Shown here piece by piece: positions 37,401 to 45,536 of a stretch of DNA of 54,976 bases. Each line of letters begins with the position of its first letter. Within the stretch, counting starts at the first letter, position 1. A program made the translations under genes and the position numbers. Source of the DNA: Pirellulales bacterium (lineage in GTDB: Bacteria; Planctomycetota; Planctomycetia; Pirellulales; JAICIG01); NCBI GenBank assembly GCA_035533075.1, contig DATLUO010000234.1, positions 1 to 54,976 of the forward strand. The letters are read 5' to 3'. The notes under the pieces were generated by a model. It saw only the letters and a program-made list of their open reading frames with translations, ran no database searches and was not told where the DNA came from.

Positions 37401-38948
37401 ATGCCGATTTCCCTCATGTCACGAACCACCCTGTTTTTGCTGCTATTCACCTGGGCCGGAGCGTCGAGCGCGGCTGAAACGGCGGCCTCGAAGGTGCTTT
37501 CGTCGATTACCTCCGCCGACCTGCGAAGGCACGCCGAGCGGCTGGCCGATGACACCCTGGAGGGCCGCGAGGCGGGCAGCCGCGGCGGACACGCCGCCGG
37601 CCACTACCTGGGCCAGGAATTCCAGCGGCACCGGCTTGCCGGCGGGGCCGCGGCCCGCAGCTACTACCAGTCGTTCGGCCCGCAGTACCGCAACATTCTC
37701 GGCCTGCTGGAAGGAAGCGACCCGCAACTCAAGCAGGAGCTGATCGTGGTCGGCGCCCATTACGACCACGTCGGCTACGGGAACTCGCAGAACAGCTACG
37801 GCCCGACCGGCTACATTCATAATGGCGCCGACGACAATGCCAGCGGCGTGGCCGGCCTGCTGGAACTGGTCGAAGCGTTCTCGCGGCTCGACGCCCGTCC
37901 CAAACGGTCGATTCTGTTCGCACTTTGGGACGGCGAAGAAAAAGGCCTGCTCGGTTCCGAATACTGGGTGGCCCATCCGACCGCGCCGCTCGACCGCGTG
38001 CGGCTGGCCGTCAATCTCGATATGATCGGCCGCTTGCAACGAAAGCGGCTGGAAGTTTACGGCATCCGCAGCGGCTTCGGCTTGCGGCGGCTGTTGAGCA
38101 TGAACAATGCCGCGACCGATCTGGCGTTCGACTTTTCCTGGACCATGCGCGAAGACAGCGACCATTACTCATTCTATAAACGCAACGTGCCCGTGTTGAT
38201 GTTCCACTCCGGCCTGCACTCCGATTATCACCGGCCCAGCGACGATGTGGAGAAGCTCGACTTTGCCGGCATGGAGCGGATCGTGCGAATGTTGTTCGGC
38301 GTCGTCCACGAGCTGGCCGACGAGCGGAAGCTGTCGGGCTTTCGCGGCGCCGCGCGGCACGAAAACAGCGAGCTGCGACGCGAGCGCGAACAGCCGTTGC
38401 CGGCCCCGCCCGCCCGATTGGGACTGGCCTGGGACCCGCGTGATGAAGGGCGCGACGGCGGCCTGCGGATCGTGCATGTCGCCCCGCGCTCGGCGGCCGC
38501 CGTTGCGGGCATTCGCGTGGGCGACCGATTGGTGCGATTCGCCGGCCGCGACCTGAATCGCGAGACCGACCTGCGCAGCCTGGTGCTGGCGGCGAAGAGT
38601 CCCGCGATCGTCGCGGTCGAGCGGGCCGGCTCCGCTCAGCCGCTGAATCTGACGGTGAAGCTGGCCGGACCGCCGCTGCGGCTGGGCCTTTCTTGGCGGA
38701 CCGACGCCGCCGAGCCGCAGGCCGTGATTGTGGCGCATGTGGTGCCCGGCTCGCCCGCCGCGCGGTCGGGCATGCTGGTACACGACCGCCTTTATGAAGT
38801 ATCGGGGAGGGCCTTTACCGGCGAGGAAGAGTTTCGCCGGCTACTCACGGAGACCGACGACGACACGCTCGAACTGCTCACCGAACGCGAAGGCCGCGTG
38901 CGGACGGTGACGGTCAAGCTGCTGCCACCGGTAAGAAGCGAATTCTAG
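37401..38948 (+). CDS. Exported M28-family aminopeptidase with two PDZ domains
   Basis: About 515 residues from the ATG at 37401; starts at 37380 and 37416 are alternatives, and all keep the signal peptide (TTLFLLLFTWAGASSAAE). Zinc ligands fit M28: VVGAHYDH (His110), ADDNASG (Asp134 or 135), DGEEKGLLGSE (Glu170), NLDMIGR (Asp198) and SDYHRPSDD. Residues about 340-425 and 426-515 are two PDZ-like domains. It probably cleaves peptides in the periplasm. Its stop is followed at once by a DUF1501 fragment, so the C-terminus may be a recombination junction. Confidence 0.88.
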   Translation: MPISLMSRTTLFLLLFTWAGASSAAETAASKVLSSITSADLRRHAERLADDTLEGREAGSRGGHAAGHYLGQEFQRHRLAGGAAARSYYQSFGPQYRNILGLLEGSDPQLKQELIVVGAHYDHVGYGNSQNSYGPTGYIHNGADDNASGVAGLLELVEAFSRLDARPKRSILFALWDGEEKGLLGSEYWVAHPTAPLDRVRLAVNLDMIGRLQRKRLEVYGIRSGFGLRRLLSMNNAATDLAFDFSWTMREDSDHYSFYKRNVPVLMFHSGLHSDYHRPSDDVEKLDFAGMERIVRMLFGVVHELADERKLSGFRGAARHENSELRREREQPLPAPPARLGLAWDPRDEGRDGGLRIVHVAPRSAAAVAGIRVGDRLVRFAGRDLNRETDLRSLVLAAKSPAIVAVERAGSAQPLNLTVKLAGPPLRLGLSWRTDAAEPQAVIVAHVVPGSPAARSGMLVHDRLYEVSGRAFTGEEEFRRLLTETDDDTLELLTEREGRVRTVTVKLLPPVRSEF

Positions 38949-38950
38949 GA

Positions 38951-39394
38951 ACGATCACGCACGCCGACAACTTCGGCCGCCTGAAAGACAAGCTGCTGCC
39001 GCCGCTCGACCGCGGTTTGGCCGCCTTGCTCGACGACTTGGCGGCGTCGGGCCTGCTCGATGAGACGCTGATCGTGGTGACCGGCGAGTTTGGCCGGACG
39101 CCGAAGATATCGATGTTGCCCGGTGCGTCGTTGCCGGGCCGCGATCACTGGGCGCCGGTCTATTCGGCCGTTTTCGCCGGCGGCGGCGTGCGCGGCGGGC
39201 AGGTCATCGGCCGTTCCGACAAGCAGGCGGCGTTGCCGGTGACGCGGTCGTATCGGCCGGAGGATTTGGGCGCGACGATCTACCATGCGCTGGGCGTCGA
39301 CGGCGCGGCCGAAGTCCGCGACACGCTTGGCCGGCCATTGCGGCTGAATGGCGGCGAGCCGATCGCGGCGCTATTCAGCGGCGCGGCGGTTTAG
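38951..39394 (+). pseudogene. C-terminal remnant of a DUF1501-family protein
   Basis: From 38951 the frame encodes HADNFGRLKDKLLPPLDRGL, then ALLDDL, ETLIVVTGEFGRTPKI, GRDHW, GVRGGQVIG and a C-terminal LGRPLRLNGGEPI. This is the characteristic tail of DUF1501 proteins, whose full length is about 450 residues. About two thirds are missing, and the fragment begins directly after the M28 stop. Confidence 0.75.
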
Positions 39395-39446
39395 CCTGAC
39401 AATGCGAAGCCGCGGCGGTAGAATCAGGGCAGTGAGGATTTAGTCC

Positions 39447-39743
39447 ATGTATCGACCCATTGAAGTACGACCGCTGTCAGGCTATCGACTTTACCTGCGT
39501 TATGACAATGGCGTCGAGGGCGAAGTCGATCTTTCCGATTTTGCCGGCCGCGGGGTTTTTGCTGTGTGGAACGATCGAGCGGCGTTTGAGAAGGTGTCGA
39601 TCGGCCCCGGCGGAGAGATTCGGTGGAGCGACAAAGTCGATCTTTGCCCGGATGCGTTGTACATGAGAGTGACCGGTGCATCGCCGGAAGACCTTTTTCC
39701 CCAGCTTGTGCAGGAAAGGCGCGAATCCGAGTTGAATGCCTGA
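39447..39743 (+). CDS. DUF2442-family small protein
   Basis: A 98-residue protein. It has the beta-rich pattern of DUF2442: LYLRYDNGVEGEVDLSDF near the N-terminus, then GPGGEIRW and ALYMRV. In many bacteria such genes stand next to DUF4160 genes and resemble toxin-antitoxin pairs, although activity is not established. The stop overlaps the ATG of the next gene by 8 nt, so they form one unit. Confidence 0.82.
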   Translation: MYRPIEVRPLSGYRLYLRYDNGVEGEVDLSDFAGRGVFAVWNDRAAFEKVSIGPGGEIRWSDKVDLCPDALYMRVTGASPEDLFPQLVQERRESELNA

Positions 39744-39996
39744 CATCAGCCGCTTTTACGGCATCGTCATCAAGATCTACTACGGCGATCATCCGCCACC
39801 GCATTTCCACGCCGAGTACGGAGGCAAGCAATAGGTTGTCAGCATTGACACGTTGTCGACCATCGCGGGAAAGCTGCCATCGCGCGCTGCTGCCATGGTG
39901 GCGGAGTGGGCCAGCCTACATCAGTCTGAATTGCGGAAGGTGTGGGGCCAGGCAGCCAATATGGAACCGCTTGACGACATCGATCCGCTTCCATGA
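39736..39996 (+). pseudogene. DUF4160-family gene interrupted by an in-frame TAG
   Basis: The frame from the ATG at 39736 gives the DUF4160 hallmark ISRFYGIVIKIYYGDH, then PPHFHAEYGG. TAG at 39832-39834 then interrupts it, and the same frame continues with IDTLSTIAGKLPSRAAAM and a family-like helix to the stop at 39994. One base change would restore the gene. Whether it is dead, a sequencing error or read through is open. Confidence 0.7.
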
Positions 39997-40030
39997 ACAA
40001 ACCAAGCTAGCGCCGGAACGCCGATTGCCA

Positions 40031-41110
40031 ATGCATTACAACACCCAAATCAGTACCGCTGACGACCCCGCCCTCGACCAGCTTTGCCTTGCCCTTGCGG
40101 CGCGCGCCGACGCACTCGATACGTCGGGCGACTGGCCGGCGGAGCAGCTTGACCTTTGTCGACGATTTGGCGTCAATCGCTGGTTCGTCGGCCCGGAGTG
40201 GGGCGGCGCGGGGTGGAGCGAGCTCGATCTGATGCGGGGCTTGATGCGGCTCAGCTCCGCATGTCTGGCCACAACGTTCGTGCTTACCCAGCCGCTGGGC
40301 GTCTGCCGGCGACTGACGGTCTGCGAGAACCATGCGTTGCGCGACGACCTGCTGCCGAAGCTGGCCGGCGGCGAAGTGTTCGCGACCGTCGGCATTTCGC
40401 ACCTCACGACCAGCCGCCGGCATCTGGCCAAGCCGGTGCTGGCTGCCCGGCAGAGCGACGAGGGATTTGTGCTCAACGGTTCGATCCCCTGGGTCACCGG
40501 CGCCGTGCGGGCCGACTACGTGCTCACCGGGGCCACGCTCGACGACGGCCGGCAGATTCTGACCATGCTGCCCACGAACCTGCCGGGCTTCACCGTCGGC
40601 GAACCTGCTCGGCTGGTGGGACTCACCGCCACGATGACCGGCGGTGCCGAATGCCGCGATGTGCTCGTCGATCGCCGCTGGCTGCTGGCGGGACCGACCG
40701 AGAACGTGCTGTCGGGCAAAGGCGCGGGGACCGGCGGCGTGCAAACCTCGGCCCTGGCTCTCGGTCTGGCGGCGGGAGCACTCGATTATCTGGAGCGCGA
40801 GGCGGCCCTGCGTGCCGATCTGATGGCGCCGGCCGCCAGTTTGCGCGAAGTACACTCGGAGCTCGAAGCGGAGCTGTTGACCTTGGCGGCGGGCGGCGAG
40901 GGGTGTTCGCCCGACGAACTTCGCTCGCGGGCCAACAGCCTGGCGCTGCGGGCCACACAGGGAGCATTGACGGCGGCCAAGGGGAGCGGATATGTCTTAG
41001 GCCATCCGGCAGGCCGCTGGTGCCGGGAGGCGTTGTTCTTTTTGGTTTGGAGCTGCCCGCAGCCGGTGATGGCCGCAGCACTGTGCGAGCTGGCCGGCCT
41101 GAGTGATTAA
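40031..41110 (+). CDS. Acyl-CoA dehydrogenase-like flavoprotein
   Basis: A 359-residue protein from the ATG at 40031; open frame upstream belongs to the neighbouring genes. The N-terminal helical domain (RFGVNRWFVGPEWGGAGWSE), central beta domain (GSIPWVTGAVRADYVLTGA) and C-terminal helices fit the acyl-CoA dehydrogenase fold, which binds FAD. The catalytic Glu and CoA contacts are not certain, and the C-terminal domain is shorter than usual, so a non-canonical oxidoreductase role is possible. It is followed 1 bp later by the YkgJ-type gene. Confidence 0.75.
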   Translation: MHYNTQISTADDPALDQLCLALAARADALDTSGDWPAEQLDLCRRFGVNRWFVGPEWGGAGWSELDLMRGLMRLSSACLATTFVLTQPLGVCRRLTVCENHALRDDLLPKLAGGEVFATVGISHLTTSRRHLAKPVLAARQSDEGFVLNGSIPWVTGAVRADYVLTGATLDDGRQILTMLPTNLPGFTVGEPARLVGLTATMTGGAECRDVLVDRRWLLAGPTENVLSGKGAGTGGVQTSALALGLAAGALDYLEREAALRADLMAPAASLREVHSELEAELLTLAAGGEGCSPDELRSRANSLALRATQGALTAAKGSGYVLGHPAGRWCREALFFLVWSCPQPVMAAALCELAGLSD

Positions 41111-41111
41111 A

Positions 41112-41555
41112 ATGCCATTACGAACTCCCCAGATTCGCCGCGAACAAGTTCCGCCGGACGACTGTCTGTGCAATTACTGCTCGGCCAAGTGCTGCAAGTA
41201 TTTCGCCCTGCCGATCGACAAGCCGACGACGCACAAGGATTTCGACTACATCCGCTGGTACTTGCTGCACGACGCGGCCACGGTGTTCGTCGAGGGCGAG
41301 CAGTGGTATCTGCTGGTCCACACCCGCTGCAAGCATCTGCAACACGACAATCGCTGCGGCATTTACGAGACGCGGCCCAACATCTGCCGCGAGTACTCGA
41401 CTGAGAGCTGCGAATATGAAGACGATTACGTGTACGACCGCTATTTCGAAACGCCGGAGCAGGTGGCGGAATACGTCGAGGCCGTGCTGCCGCCCCGCAG
41501 CCGCGATCAGTTCCGCAGCCGCCGGCCCCCTTTGCTGAATGTGATCTCGCCGTGA
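41112..41555 (+). CDS. YkgJ-family cysteine-cluster protein
   Basis: A 147-residue protein from the ATG at 41112; a GTG at 41103 would overlap the previous gene. The N-terminus has CLCNYCSAKCCKYF and the C-terminal half has CKHLQHDNRCGIY, TRPNICREY and a final SCEY. These Cys suggest a bound Fe-S or zinc cluster of the YkgJ (UPF0153) type. The role is unknown. Its stop overlaps the GTG start of hisS by 4 nt, so translation is probably coupled. Confidence 0.85.
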   Translation: MPLRTPQIRREQVPPDDCLCNYCSAKCCKYFALPIDKPTTHKDFDYIRWYLLHDAATVFVEGEQWYLLVHTRCKHLQHDNRCGIYETRPNICREYSTESCEYEDDYVYDRYFETPEQVAEYVEAVLPPRSRDQFRSRRPPLLNVISP

Positions 41556-42883
41556 CCAAAGCCCAACGCATCGAGCCGCGCACGCTCAAAGGATTTCGCG
41601 ACTACCTGCCCGACGCCATGATGGCCCGCGAGCGGCTGATCGACACGGCCCGGCGGGTCTATCGCTCCTACGGCTTCAGCCCCATCGACACGCCGGCGCT
41701 GGAATACCTGGAAATCCTCACGGGCAAAGGCGGCGAAGAGACCGACAAGCAGCTTTACCGCTTCGAGGACCACGGCGGACGCTGGGTCGGGCTGCGGTTC
41801 GACCTGACGGTGCCCCTGGCCCGCTTCATCGCACAGCACGCCAGTGAGCTGGGCACGCCCTTCAAGCGTTATCACATCGCCACGGTGTGGCGTGGCGAGA
41901 ACACGCAGCGCGGCCGCTACCGCGAGTTTATGCAGTGCGATTTCGACACGATCGGCACGCGCTCTCCGGTGGCTGACGTCGAGACGGCGCTGGTGATCCA
42001 CGACCTGATGCGGGCCATCGGCTTCGAGGCGTTTACGATTCGCGTCAACAACCGCATGGTGCTCAATGGCCTGTTGCAGCGATTGGGCCTGGCCGACAAG
42101 TCGGGAGCGGTCCTGCGAGCGCTCGACAAACTCGCCAAAATCGGTCGTGAAGCGGTGGCTGAGGAGATGCAGAGTGTGGCGGGAGCTACCGCCGAGCAGG
42201 CCAACGACGTGCTGCGTTTGTCGGAGTTGAGCGGGTCGAACGAAGACGTGTTGCGGCAGCTTGAGCCGCTGGTGGCCGGCAGCGACGTCGGGCAAGAGGG
42301 CGTCGGCCGGCTGGCCGAGCTGCTGGCGGCCGCGGAGGCCGGCGGCGTGCCGCGCGAGCGTCTGCGGCTCGATGTTTCGATCGCCCGCGGCCTCGACTAC
42401 TACACCGGCACGATCTTCGAGACGTTTTTAGACCAGCTTTCCGGCATCGGCAGCATCTGCTCGGGCGGACGTTATGATAACCTGGCGAGCCTTTACACCA
42501 ACCAGGAACTGCCAGGCATCGGGGCCTCGCTGGGGCTCGACCGATTGCTGGCGGCGATGGAAGAGCTAGGGATGCTGACCAAGGTCACGACGCCGGCGGA
42601 GGTGCTGGTTGTCTATTTTGTCGCCGAGCGGCTGCACGATTATCTACGGTTGGCAGCCCGGTTGCGTGCGGCGGGTTTGGGGGTCGAGGTTTATCCTGAA
42701 GCCAAGAAGATCGGCCAGCAATTAAAGTATGCCGACCGCCGGGGTTTCAAGGTGGCGGTCATCGCCGGCGAAGACGAGCTGGCAGCCGGCAACTGCCAGA
42801 TCAAAAACCTGGCCAGCGGCGAGAGCACGACGGTGCCGTTGGCGGGCGATGTAGCGGGGGCGGTCAAGAGCGCTTTGCAGTAG
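41552..42883 (+). CDS. hisS: Histidyl-tRNA synthetase
   Basis: A 443-residue class II synthetase starting with GTG at 41552. Motif 2 is WRGENTQRGRYREFMQCDFD, the histidine-specific signature is LDYYTGTIFE, and motif 3 is GIGASLGLDRL. A C-terminal anticodon-binding domain follows (EVYPEAKKIGQQLKYADRRG). It charges tRNA-His in the cytosol. It is the third gene of a tight cluster with the acyl-CoA dehydrogenase-like and YkgJ genes. Confidence 0.96.
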   Translation: MTKAQRIEPRTLKGFRDYLPDAMMARERLIDTARRVYRSYGFSPIDTPALEYLEILTGKGGEETDKQLYRFEDHGGRWVGLRFDLTVPLARFIAQHASELGTPFKRYHIATVWRGENTQRGRYREFMQCDFDTIGTRSPVADVETALVIHDLMRAIGFEAFTIRVNNRMVLNGLLQRLGLADKSGAVLRALDKLAKIGREAVAEEMQSVAGATAEQANDVLRLSELSGSNEDVLRQLEPLVAGSDVGQEGVGRLAELLAAAEAGGVPRERLRLDVSIARGLDYYTGTIFETFLDQLSGIGSICSGGRYDNLASLYTNQELPGIGASLGLDRLLAAMEELGMLTKVTTPAEVLVVYFVAERLHDYLRLAARLRAAGLGVEVYPEAKKIGQQLKYADRRGFKVAVIAGEDELAAGNCQIKNLASGESTTVPLAGDVAGAVKSALQ

Positions 42884-42923
42884 CGTTTGGCAAAAGGTAT
42901 TGTTGGACCACTGGCAAATCCAG

Positions 42924-43427
42924 ATGGCCAATCGAGACAACCATTACGAAGCCGCCTTCGAAGCCTATCTCCGGGCACGGCAGATACCCTACGTGGCCGT
43001 CGATGAAAGCCGCCGCAGCCTGCTGGCCGACGCCTCGATCAAAAGCCTGGACTACATCGTCTCGTCGACCAATGGCAACACCTGGCTGGTCGATGTCAAA
43101 GGACGGCGGTTCCCGTCGGGCATGCGCAAGCAGTATTGGAAGAACTGGTCGACGCGCGACGACCTGGTGAGCATGGCCCAATGGGAGCGGCTGTTCGGCG
43201 AACGCTTCAGGGCCGTGTTCGTGTTCGCCTACGCCATCCTCGGCGACCGCGCACCGCTGCCCCGCGAGCAACTTTTCGAGTTTCGCGAAGCACTGTATGC
43301 CTTTGTCGGCATCCGGCTGGAACAATACGCCTTTTACGCCAAGCAGATCTCGCCGCGCTGGGATACTGTGGCCATGCCCTACGAGCGGTTCCGTGAGTTG
43401 GCTGAGCCGATGGACCGGCTGCTGTGA
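42924..43427 (+). CDS. HYExAFE-family protein with PD-(D/E)XK-like core
   Basis: About 167 residues from the ATG at 42924; a TTG at 42900 is less likely. The name-giving motif HYEAAFE is at 7-13. A plausible nuclease core follows: LDYIVSS (Asp43), then a strand WLVDVKGRRF with Asp57-Val-Lys59, matching the D...(D/E)XK pattern. The HYExAFE family is known from planctomycetes without an established function. The gene is 40 bp after hisS, and the 3' end abuts the next gene on the other strand. Confidence 0.8.
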   Translation: MANRDNHYEAAFEAYLRARQIPYVAVDESRRSLLADASIKSLDYIVSSTNGNTWLVDVKGRRFPSGMRKQYWKNWSTRDDLVSMAQWERLFGERFRAVFVFAYAILGDRAPLPREQLFEFREALYAFVGIRLEQYAFYAKQISPRWDTVAMPYERFRELAEPMDRLL

Positions 43428-43432
43428 ATCCA

Positions 43433-44083
43433 CTACATCCGCAGCATCTCGCGAAATCCGGCCGTGACGGCCTGGGGGTGCAGCATCACTTGCCAGCCGA
43501 TGCAGGCCGCGAGCACGAATGAGCCGAACGCCAACACCACGCCCCAGGCGTTGGCCGGCGACTCGGCCTGACGTAGCCGCGACCGGAGTGCCTGCTCCAG
43601 ACGCCGCCAACCGGCAAAGCTCTGTTCGTCGCCCGTGGCCACCAGTGAGACGTTTTTCAGGGCCGGACTCGACTCCAAGTGCAGCTCAACCCTCAGTTTC
43701 GGCAGCGACAAGCAAGTGCCTGCCCAGCGGGCCTCCGGCTCGATCTCGTCGATCGTCTCGGCCAATAGCGGACGAAGCTGTTCGAGCGAGAAGTTGTAGA
43801 TCGTCAACCGCTGTCGCGACAAGAGCGCCGCCAGGGAAACGCACAAACTGTACATCACCAGCAGCAGCAGCCAAACGTAGCCCTTGTAGACGTAAATGGC
43901 CTGCTCGGGCAGCAACAGCTCGATCGGTCCCACCAGCACCATGCCTGAAACGGCCACGCCCAAGGCCGCCAGGTCACGGGCACCGGAAACCAAAAACGGG
44001 CGGCGAGAGAGATTGATCCAGGCCAGCAGCAACAGATAAACCGTCAGCGGCCCCAATGCCAGGCAGAGTCGAAAACCGTCCAT
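43433..44083 (-). CDS. Membrane protein of unknown function
   Basis: A 216-residue protein. Three transmembrane helices lie at about 7-24, 37-60 and 65-88. A soluble domain (about 92-180; the hydrophilic stretch includes LSLPKLRVELHLESSPALKN) and a final helix (about 184-205) follow. No family recognised. It diverges from fwdB, with a 130-bp gap between their starts, so a shared regulatory region is possible. Confidence 0.7.
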   Translation of the reverse strand: MDGFRLCLALGPLTVYLLLLAWINLSRRPFLVSGARDLAALGVAVSGMVLVGPIELLLPEQAIYVYKGYVWLLLLVMYSLCVSLAALLSRQRLTIYNFSLEQLRPLLAETIDEIEPEARWAGTCLSLPKLRVELHLESSPALKNVSLVATGDEQSFAGWRRLEQALRSRLRQAESPANAWGVVLAFGSFVLAACIGWQVMLHPQAVTAGFREMLRM

Positions 44084-44213
44084 GCGGCGTCTCGTTGGCC
44101 CATCGTTCCAAATGCCCCAAAAGCCAATTTAGACCGCGGCCGTCGGCCGGTCAAACGGCGCAGACGCCTTTCGCCTTTGCCGTGCGTCCGGCACAATAGG
44201 GCCTTTGCTCACG

Positions 44214-45536
44214 ATGCTCGCCGCCATGCCTCGCCACACCGTCGAAGACGCCACCTGCACTTATTGCACCTGCTTATGCGACGACATCGTGCTCGACGTG
44301 GAAGACAACCGCATCGTCGCCGCCCGGAACGCTTGTGCCCTGGGCCGTGAGTGGTTTACGCGGCCGCGAGACGAAACGCATCCGCCCTGCACTGTCGACA
44401 GCCGCGAGGCCACGGCGGAAGAAGCCTATCAGCGGGCGGTCGAAATCCTCACGTCCGCCCGTGCTCCGCTGGTCTATGGCCTGACGGAAACCACCAGCGA
44501 GGCCCAACGCGTGGCGGTGGCCATCGCCGATTGGCTCGGCGCCACGCTCGACACCGGCACCAGCATGGGGCACGCACCCAGCGTGCTGGCCCTGCAGCGC
44601 ACCGGCAAAGTCACCTGCACGCTGGGCGAGATCGCCAATCGCAGCAACTTGATCGTGTTCTGGGGCACGAACTGCGCCGAAACCCATCCGCGGCTCTACT
44701 CGAAATACACCGCCCTGGCCGAGGGAATGTTTGTTCCCCGCGGCCGCGCCGACCGCACCTGCGTGGCGATCGACGTGCGCCCCACCGCGACCTCCGCGGC
44801 GGCCGATCGGTTCTTGCAGATCAAGCCGGATGCCGATTTCGAGGCCCTCTGGATCCTGCGAGCGCTGCTCAAAGAAATCGAACTCGACGCCGACGATGTG
44901 CTGCGGCAAACCGGCGTGCCGTTGGACTCTTGGCGCGACCTGATTCAACGCATGAAGCAGGCCCGGTATGGCACGTTCATCATGGGCATGGGGCTGATGC
45001 ACTCCCGCGGCCGTCATCTCAATTGCGAGGCACTCTTTCTTTTGACGCGCGAGCTGAACGCCTTTACGCGCTTCGTGACTCGCTCGGTGCGTGCCCGCGG
45101 CAACGTGACCGGCGGCGACAAGCTGGTCGGTTGGCGGACCGGCTTTGCTTACGCGGTGAACCTGGCACGGGGCTATCCGCGTTACAATCCGGGCGAATAT
45201 ACGGCCCAAGAGGTACTGACCCGCGGCGAAGCCGATGCCGCACTGATCGTGGCCGCCGATCCTTTCGAGACGTTCAGCCGCGATGCCTGCCGGTCGTTGC
45301 GGTCGATTCCTTCTATCTATGTCGGCCCGCCGGACACAGCCGCCGCCCGCGATGCCACCGTCGCCTTTGCAACAGCCACTTACGGCATCCACACAGCCGG
45401 CACGGTCTATCGCATGGACGACGTTCCTTTGCGCTTGCGGCCCGCGCTAACCAGCCGCTATCCCAGCGACTACGACGTGCTTGCACAGATCGAGCGGCGG
45501 ATCTTGCAGCGCCAGAAAAGCGGCCGGGGCGAATGA
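44214..45536 (+). CDS. fwdB: Formylmethanofuran dehydrogenase subunit B
   Basis: A 440-residue molybdopterin/tungstopterin-type protein. The N-terminal cluster CTYCTCLCDD (Cys15, 18 and 22) binds a 4Fe-4S centre. A later VTCTLGEIANRSNLIVFWGTN probably contains the metal-binding Cys. ATG at 44214 follows an AGGG site by about 10 nt; TTG 44205 and ATG 44226 are alternatives. In C1 metabolism FwdB/FhcB handles formyl groups on methanofuran. No fwdA, fwdC or fwdD is in the window. The stop overlaps the next ATG by 4 nt. Confidence 0.9.
   Translation: MLAAMPRHTVEDATCTYCTCLCDDIVLDVEDNRIVAARNACALGREWFTRPRDETHPPCTVDSREATAEEAYQRAVEILTSARAPLVYGLTETTSEAQRVAVAIADWLGATLDTGTSMGHAPSVLALQRTGKVTCTLGEIANRSNLIVFWGTNCAETHPRLYSKYTALAEGMFVPRGRADRTCVAIDVRPTATSAAADRFLQIKPDADFEALWILRALLKEIELDADDVLRQTGVPLDSWRDLIQRMKQARYGTFIMGMGLMHSRGRHLNCEALFLLTRELNAFTRFVTRSVRARGNVTGGDKLVGWRTGFAYAVNLARGYPRYNPGEYTAQEVLTRGEADAALIVAADPFETFSRDACRSLRSIPSIYVGPPDTAAARDATVAFATATYGIHTAGTVYRMDDVPLRLRPALTSRYPSDYDVLAQIERRILQRQKSGRGE

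Noticed and set aside
39623-40030. Upstream extension of the acyl-CoA dehydrogenase-like gene
   Set aside because: This stretch is covered by the DUF2442 and DUF4160 frames, and the ATG at 40031 matches the domain start.
44351-45532. Upstream extension of the OleC-like ligase
   Set aside because: It overlaps fwdB out of frame; the ATG at 45533 fits the adenylate-forming family start.
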